From contig JAISUT010000011.1 of the NCBI GenBank assembly GCA_031271905.1, positions 1-46,004 on the forward strand: a stretch of DNA of 46,004 nt, given 5' to 3'. This DNA is from Acidobacteriota bacterium. Lineage in GTDB: Bacteria; Acidobacteriota; UBA6911. Below are positions 39,998-46,004 of this stretch, in pieces (positions within the stretch are counted from its first letter, which is position 1; each line of letters opens with the position of its first letter). Below the pieces are notes generated by a model. The model saw only the letters and a program-made list of their open reading frames with translations. It had not been told where the DNA came from and searched no databases. A program made the position numbers and the translations under genes.

Positions 39998-40330
39998 ATG
40001 AGCGAATTTGTCGGCGAAGTTGGCGATCAGACGTTTGAAACCGAAGTCTTGGGCGCGTCCATGCCCGTCTTGGTGGATTTTTGGGCGTCTTGGTGCGCCC
40101 CCTGCCGCATGATCGCCCCGGTCGTCGAGACGATCGCCGAGGAATACCAGGGCAAGGTGAAGGTGCTCAAGCTGAACGTCGATGACAACACCGTGACTTC
40201 CGGCAAATACCGCATCCAGTCGATCCCGACGCTGCTGCTTTTCAAGGAGGGCGTCGTCAAGGAGCAGATCGTGGGGAACACCTCCCAAGGCGCGATCTCC
40301 AAGATGCTGGACAACCACCTGGACGAATAA
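39998..40330 (+). CDS. trxA: Thioredoxin
   Basis: 110 aa: classic thioredoxin with the active site 'WASWCAPCRMIAPVVE' (WCAPC in place of WCGPC), the cis-Pro segment 'IQSIPTLLLFKEG', and no signal peptide. It is a cytosolic disulfide reductant for reductases and repair enzymes. Transcribed alone from the gap divergent to rsmA. A small hairpin (CCGTCC-GCC-GGACGG, 40385-40399) lies downstream. Confidence 0.96.
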   Translation: MSEFVGEVGDQTFETEVLGASMPVLVDFWASWCAPCRMIAPVVETIAEEYQGKVKVLKLNVDDNTVTSGKYRIQSIPTLLLFKEGVVKEQIVGNTSQGAISKMLDNHLDE

Positions 40331-40517
40331 CGCGACGGACGACGAAGCAGGAGGCTGCGAGGGCGCGCACGCCCCACCGCGCCCCCGTCCGCCGGACGGA
40401 GCCCGGTCGCGCCCCGAAGGCCGTCAGCGCAGGCGGCGCGGTGCGGCGACGGCGGCGCCGGGGTTTATGCGGGGCGCATGTCCCGGCAAGCGCTCCGACG
40501 CGGCGACGAAGGTATAA

Positions 40518-41867
<1,350 letters not shown>

Positions 41868-41892
41868 CCTGCCGACGACCGGCGCTCGCTTT

Positions 41893-42000
41893 AGGGAGCC
41901 TCTCAAAACCTCGCAGAAGGTCGAAAACGGAGTTCGCTGAGGCGAATGAGCGTTTTCGGCCAAGGGGCGACGCAGCGCCCGGGGTTCCCAGAGGCTCCCT
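41893..42000. repeat. Element B, copy 2: inverted-repeat-bounded element, 108 bp
   Basis: The left arm AGGGAGCCTCTCAAAACCTC pairs with the right end (reverse complement AGGGAGCCTCTGGGAACCCC); the outer 11 bp match perfectly. The core contains GTTCGCTGAGGCGAATGAGC, the reverse complement of the copy 1 core. It lies just after purA, as copy 1 lies just after the cyclophilin gene. Confidence 0.75.
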
Positions 42001-42083
42001 TATCAGAGACGACATGCCCCATTGCAGGGCGGCGCCGCGTGTGGGAGAATCATAATCGGTTGTTTTACATGAGGACGTTCGCC

Positions 42084-42842
42084 ATGATGCCCAAATGTAT
42101 GGTCTTCTTCGCCATGGCTTTCAGCGTGCCTTTGGCGGAGGCTGCCGATTTCCACAAGACCTACGACCGCGCCTCCAGCGGCTTCATCACCATTTTCACC
42201 TGGAACGGCGACATCAAGCTCAGCGGCTACGACGGGAGGAACGTCGAGGTCACGGCGGTGAAGAAGGGGCCTGACCGCGACCTGGTGGAGATACAGGACG
42301 ACAGCTTCGGCAACCACGTCCACCTGTTCTCGAAATATCTGGACTTCGGGCGCAACAACGCGACGGTGGATTACGAGGTGCGCGTACCGAAGGAGATCTT
42401 CTACAACCAGATCTACCTCAAGTCGAACAGCGGCACGATCACGGTCAAGGGGGTGGCGGGCTCGTTGCGCCTGGAAACCGTGGGGCGCGCCATCGAGGTG
42501 CGGGACGTGGAGGGGATGCTCATGGCGTCCTCGGTCAGCGGCGACGTCAAGGGCTACCTGAAGCAGACGACCTACCGCAGCGTGTTGCGCTTCGCCTCCA
42601 TCAGCGGCAACATCTCGGTGCAGGCGCCGCCCGACTTGAGCGCCCAGGTGCATCTGGAGAGCGCATCCGGCCGCCTGAAGACCGACTTCCCGCTCGAGGC
42701 GAAGGAGACGCGCTACGGGTCGGGCAAGTTCGCCTTCGGCAAGCTGGGCGCGGGCAACCAGGTGCTGGACATCCGCTCGGTCTCCGGCGCGGTCACCCTG
42801 TCCAAGAAACAGGCGGAAGGCGCGGGCAAAGCCGCCAAATAG
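42084..42842 (+). CDS. Secreted DUF4097-type putative adhesin-like protein
   Basis: 252 aa from the ATG at 42084 with GAGG nine bases before it; an ATG at 42069 is an alternative. A signal peptide (MMPKCMVFFAMAFSVPLAEA) precedes a repetitive beta-rich body of the DUF4097/DUF4098 type: 'FTWNGDIKLSGYDGRNVEVT', 'LKSNSGTITVKGVAGSLRLE', 'ASVSGDVKGYLKQTTYRSVL', 'FASISGNISVQAPPDLSAQV', 'IRSVSGAVTLSKK'. The recurring 'SGxIxV' steps suggest a right-handed beta-helix-like stack. It is extracytoplasmic; the function of this family is unsettled. Confidence 0.8.
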   Translation: MMPKCMVFFAMAFSVPLAEAADFHKTYDRASSGFITIFTWNGDIKLSGYDGRNVEVTAVKKGPDRDLVEIQDDSFGNHVHLFSKYLDFGRNNATVDYEVRVPKEIFYNQIYLKSNSGTITVKGVAGSLRLETVGRAIEVRDVEGMLMASSVSGDVKGYLKQTTYRSVLRFASISGNISVQAPPDLSAQVHLESASGRLKTDFPLEAKETRYGSGKFAFGKLGAGNQVLDIRSVSGAVTLSKKQAEGAGKAAK

Positions 42843-43044
42843 CCTTGGTGGAGGCTCGATGGCTGGCGCCGCGCCGCCGCCACGCCCCCCCAGCGCCGCA
42901 TTGGGGCGCACCGCCCCGAAGTGCGCCGCCCGAAAAATGAAATCCTCCCCCCTGATTGGTGCTATGATTGCCCCGGCGTCGCGGCGTCGGGAAAACGCGA
43001 GCCCGCCGCCACGCGGTCCTTTTGACAAACGAAGGAGTGAAACC
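42843..43044. promoter_or_regulatory. Leader of the ferredoxin/AOR operon
   Basis: A TATGAT hexamer at 42963-42968 is the best -10 candidate, with a poor -35. A strong GAAGGAG ribosome site precedes the ATG at 43045. No Rex-like or FNR-like dyad was found here. Confidence 0.3.
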
Positions 43045-43809
43045 ATGTCCGAAGACAAAGAAGCCGGCGCGGACAAAAAACTGTCGCGCCGCAATTTCCT
43101 ATCGACGGGCGGAGCGGCCGTCGCGGCCACCGCCGCCGCCGCTGTCGCGGTTGTGCCGTCGAGCGCCGCGCAAGCCCCCAAGCCCGCGGCGTACCCCGCG
43201 TCCAAAGGCTACGTCGTCTACGACAGCAAGAAGTGCATCGGCTGCACCACCTGCATGCTGAGCTGCTCCCTGACGCACTACGGCAGCCAGAGCCTGTCGC
43301 TCGCCCGCATCCAGATCATGCAGGATTCCTTCGGGAAGTTCCCCAACGACCTCAAGATGGCCCCCTGCCGCCAGTGCAAGGTCCCCGTCTGCGTAGAGAG
43401 CTGTCCCGTGGGCGCGGCCTACATCGACACGGAGAACGGCAACGTCCGGCGCATCGACGGCAAGAAGTGCATCGGCTGCAAGACCTGCATCAAGATGTGC
43501 CCGCAGCAGCCGCACCGCACCGTCTGGAACCACATCGACAAGAAATCCTCGAAGTGCGACCTGTGCCTGGACACCCCGTACTGGAACGAGGCGGGCGGCC
43601 CCGGCGGCAAGCAGGCGTGCGTGGCATCGTGCCCGGTCAAGGCGCTCAAGTTCGTCGCCGACACGCCCAACCAGGAGGAGACCGACGGCTACGACGTGAA
43701 CTTGCGCAACGACAACTGGCTGAACTTGGGCCTGGTGGAATCGAGCACCATCGTCCCGCCGCGCCTGAAAGGGCAGGCCGGGCCGCAGAAGCAGGAGGAC
43801 GTGCTATGA
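43045..43809 (+). CDS. Tat-exported four-cluster ferredoxin subunit (partner of AOR)
   Basis: 254 aa. The N-terminus is a twin-arginine signal ('LSRRNFLSTGGAAVAATA') ending near residue 40. The mature part has four Cys groups of the DmsB/HycB type: 'CIGCTTCMLSC', 'CRQCKVPVCVESCP', 'CIGCKTCIKMCP', 'CDLC' with 'CVASCP', sixteen ligands for four [4Fe-4S] clusters. Such subunits carry electrons to or from a large oxidoreductase; here the AOR gene follows with an ATGA overlap, so the two are translationally coupled. It resembles the YdhX/YdhY ferredoxins encoded with E. coli YdhV. The AOR subunit has no signal, so it may travel through Tat with this one. Confidence 0.9.
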   Translation: MSEDKEAGADKKLSRRNFLSTGGAAVAATAAAAVAVVPSSAAQAPKPAAYPASKGYVVYDSKKCIGCTTCMLSCSLTHYGSQSLSLARIQIMQDSFGKFPNDLKMAPCRQCKVPVCVESCPVGAAYIDTENGNVRRIDGKKCIGCKTCIKMCPQQPHRTVWNHIDKKSSKCDLCLDTPYWNEAGGPGGKQACVASCPVKALKFVADTPNQEETDGYDVNLRNDNWLNLGLVESSTIVPPRLKGQAGPQKQEDVL

Positions 43810-45851
43810 AAGGCGGTTATTCGGGGAAAATCCTTCGTGTCAACCTGACCACGAAGACCATCGGCAAGATCGACACGGCAAAATACGAGGCGTTCGGCGG
43901 CGGCCACGGCATCGGCTCGGCCATCTTCTTCGACCTGGTGGGCGACCAACTGCCGTTTCCGGCGTTCGACCCGCGCAACCTGGTCATCATGATCGCGTCG
44001 CCCTTCTCCGGCACCTCCGTGCCCGGCTCGGGCCGTTGCGAGGTGCAGGGCCTGGGCCCGATGCTGTATCCCGTCGAGTGGTTCGCCCACAGCAACTTCG
44101 GCGGCCGCTTCACGGCGCAGCTCAAATACGCCGGATGGGACGGCATCGTGGTCGAGGGGGCGGCGGGCGAGCCGTCGTGGATAAACATCGTGGACGACAA
44201 GGTCACGATAGAGAGCGCGGCGGGCATCTGGGGCCTGGACACCTGGGAGACCCAGGACGAGATCTCGCGGCGCGTGCTGCCCAAGCTGAAATACGGCGAG
44301 TGGGCGGAGCTGGAAGGCGGCGGCGCCACCACGCAGATCCCCGCCGTGGTCTGCTGCGGGCCGGCGGGCGAGAACAAGAGCCGCCTGGGGGCGCTCCTGC
44401 ACGGGCCGGGCTCGCAGGCGGCGCTCGGCGGCTTCGGCGGCGTCTTCGGCTCGAAGAACCTGAAGGCCATAAGCGCCATCGGCTCGGGCGTCGTCCCCAT
44501 CGCCGACCCCAAGGCGTTCATGGACGCGCGGCTCTGGTTCAACCAGTTCCTGTGGGACCCTGAGAACCCGCGCGGGGGCGACCGCTTCACTGGCAAGTTC
44601 CCCTACACGCTCATCGGCGGCCAGCCCTCGGGCGGCAACGTGACCAACGGCAGCCTGCCGCTCACGCCGGCGCGCGCCGCCGCCTGCGCCTCCTGCCCGC
44701 GCGGATGCCGCATGCGCCTCTCCACGGCAGACAGCAACGAGTCGGTCTGCGCCGGCACGATGATGATCAGCGTCAACGGCTCGACCAAGTTCACGCGCCA
44801 GGGCAACGACCTGATGCAGCGCTACGGCCTCGGCCACTGGCAACTGCGCCCCGTGATGAACTACGCCCTGATGCTCTACAAGGAGGGGGTCATCGGCAAG
44901 GGGAGGCAGATAGAGTCCGACCTGCCGTTCGACCGCGAGGGGACGTTCGGCTACGCCGACGCCGTCATGCGCGCCATCGCCCTGCGCGAGGGGGTGGGCG
45001 ACGACCTGGCAGAGGGGGCGGCGCGCTTCGCCGAGAAGCTGGGGCGCTACCACCAAGACGTCGACAGCGGCAAGCTGAAGCTGACCTACTGGGGCCTGGA
45101 GGAGCACTACGACACCGCCATCGAAGCGGAGTGGGCGTTCGGCTCGCTCCTGGGGGAGCGCGACCTGATGCTGCACATGATCGCCAACTACCCGTTGCAC
45201 TGGATGGCGATGTCGGGCGACCCCTACCTGACGGCGGAGGAGGCGGCCAAGCTCTACACCGACGCCATGGAGCCGTACCAGGGGGACGTCTACATGGTCG
45301 ATTACAGCGACGGGCCGACGGGCATCTACTCCGACTCGAAGATCAAGCAGGTGGCCTGGACCAAGCACTACGAGAAGTTCTGGATAGGCGGGGGCGGCTT
45401 CTGCGGCTGGCGCTGGCCGATGTGCATCACCAACAACACGGCGGATCGCCGCGGCCCGACGCCGCAGGCCGAGCCCAAGTTCTGGAACGCGGTCACGGGC
45501 CAAGGCATCACCTTCTCCGACGGCATGGAGACGGGGCACAAGATATACACGCTCGACCGGGCGATCTGGTGCCTGCAGGGGCGGCACCGCGACATGGAGC
45601 GGTTCCCCGACTACGCCTACGAGGAGAAGACCTCGGGCCACGACGAGCCGATGTTCATCGATGGCAAATGGCAGTACGCCAACGGCGCGGGGCGCGTCCT
45701 TGACCGCGAGAAGGTGGAGGACTTCAAGACCCGCTTCTACAAGTTCGAGGGGTGCAACCCTGAGAACGGCTATCCGACGCGCGCCACGCTGGAGGGGATG
45801 GGCATGAAGAAGGTCGCCGACACCCTGCAAAGCAAAGGCAAGCTGGGGTAG
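43806..45851 (+). CDS. Aldehyde:ferredoxin oxidoreductase family protein, YdhV-like
   Basis: 681 aa, ATG overlapping the ferredoxin stop. AOR family members use a bis-pterin tungsten or molybdenum centre and one [4Fe-4S] cluster. Present: the N-terminal pterin domain ('GYSGKILRVNLTTKTIGKID', 'SGTSVPGSGRCEVQGLGP', 'FGGRFTAQLKYAGWDGIVVE'), cluster ligands C294, C297 and C301 in CASCPRGC, and a later Cys (C533 in FCGWRWPM). Wording such as 'FCGWRWPM' and 'YPTRATLEGMGMKKVADTL' matches E. coli YdhV better than archaeal AOR. The substrate is unknown. Possibly extracytoplasmic through its Tat-borne partner. High molybdate/tungstate demand fits modA nearby. Confidence 0.92.
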   Translation: MKGGYSGKILRVNLTTKTIGKIDTAKYEAFGGGHGIGSAIFFDLVGDQLPFPAFDPRNLVIMIASPFSGTSVPGSGRCEVQGLGPMLYPVEWFAHSNFGGRFTAQLKYAGWDGIVVEGAAGEPSWINIVDDKVTIESAAGIWGLDTWETQDEISRRVLPKLKYGEWAELEGGGATTQIPAVVCCGPAGENKSRLGALLHGPGSQAALGGFGGVFGSKNLKAISAIGSGVVPIADPKAFMDARLWFNQFLWDPENPRGGDRFTGKFPYTLIGGQPSGGNVTNGSLPLTPARAAACASCPRGCRMRLSTADSNESVCAGTMMISVNGSTKFTRQGNDLMQRYGLGHWQLRPVMNYALMLYKEGVIGKGRQIESDLPFDREGTFGYADAVMRAIALREGVGDDLAEGAARFAEKLGRYHQDVDSGKLKLTYWGLEEHYDTAIEAEWAFGSLLGERDLMLHMIANYPLHWMAMSGDPYLTAEEAAKLYTDAMEPYQGDVYMVDYSDGPTGIYSDSKIKQVAWTKHYEKFWIGGGGFCGWRWPMCITNNTADRRGPTPQAEPKFWNAVTGQGITFSDGMETGHKIYTLDRAIWCLQGRHRDMERFPDYAYEEKTSGHDEPMFIDGKWQYANGAGRVLDREKVEDFKTRFYKFEGCNPENGYPTRATLEGMGMKKVADTLQSKGKLG

Positions 45852-45874
45852 CCTGGCGACAAACCGCCGTCTGC

Positions 45875-45999
45875 CGCACGGGCGCAGGGCGGCGCGTCTG
45901 CCGCGTTGCCGCTTGGGCGGGCTTCCTCGACGTACATGGGTACGCCTGCGGAGCCCGCCCCGCGCGCGCCTTGCATCCACACCACCCTGCGCCCGTGCG
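45875..45999. repeat. Element C: nested palindrome, about 125 bp
   Basis: The outer arms, 15 bp each (45875-45889 and 45985-45999; CGCACGGGCGCAGGG with its exact complement), enclose GGGCGGGCT (45915-45923) paired with AGCCCGCCC (45952-45960), and innermost CGTAC/GTACG around ATGG. It lies 23 bp after the AOR stop near the window edge. It could be a strong terminator or a dispersed palindromic repeat; no second copy is in the window. Confidence 0.65.
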
Positions 46000-46004
46000 A
46001 CCTT

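Overview
The window is a strongly GC-rich bacterial chromosome segment. It points to a strict or fermentative anaerobe: it carries a trimeric NAD-linked [FeFe] hydrogenase (HydCBA type), the NADH/NAD+ sensor Rex, a hydrogenase-like H-cluster sensor kinase, a YdhV-like aldehyde:ferredoxin oxidoreductase family enzyme with a Tat-exported polyferredoxin, a molybdenum-hydroxylase large subunit and a periplasmic molybdate-binding protein. The phylum cannot be fixed from the sequence alone; the gene set would fit Desulfobacterota-like or other gut or sediment anaerobes (inference).

Layout. 1-1418 (minus): 5' part of a xanthine dehydrogenase family molybdenum subunit. 1811-5672: an eroded accessory patch with lower GC in places. 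It holds a 5'-truncated cyclase, dispersed repeat modules, a seven-bladed propeller protein, a DUF1778 antitoxin beside a collapsed GNAT toxin, a MntA/HepT pair and an IS630 transposase scrap. 5712-9596: a membrane protein, rlhA and a eukaryote-like cyclophilin. 9934-19724: the centrepiece. Rex has a near-perfect Rex operator over its own promoter. A second Rex-like operator precedes an apparent seven-gene operon: receiver, HydC, HydB, HydA, H-cluster sensor kinase, receiver, receiver-PAS-kinase. 19740-22376 (minus): HD-domain protein, MoxR-type AAA ATPase and CoxE-like VWA protein. 22657-25865 (minus): tsaD, a small conserved protein, queG and a DUF5658 protein. 25987-28976 (plus): mtnA and a Tat-exported thiamine diphosphate enzyme. 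Then come modA (minus), glgP (plus), a short membrane-fusion-like protein and a long nucleoside diphosphate kinase (both minus), a large secreted GH2 glycosidase (plus), rsmA (minus), trxA and purA, a secreted DUF4097 protein, and finally the Tat-ferredoxin/AOR pair.

How the genes fit together. The hydrogenase oxidises or produces H2 with NAD(H), probably together with ferredoxin. Rex reads NADH/NAD+ and would derepress the operon when NADH is high. The co-transcribed H-cluster kinase could read H2 and pass phosphate to two stand-alone receivers and a hybrid kinase. None of these signalling proteins has a DNA-binding output, so this is the most intriguing system in the window. A molybdenum/tungsten theme (XDH family, ModA, AOR) frames the region.

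Repeats. Three dispersed repeat families are visible: paired modules M1/M2 in the eroded patch; an inverted-repeat-bounded element of 108-120 bp with two full copies and one isolated arm; and a nested palindrome at the right edge. I saw no rRNA, tRNA or CRISPR array.
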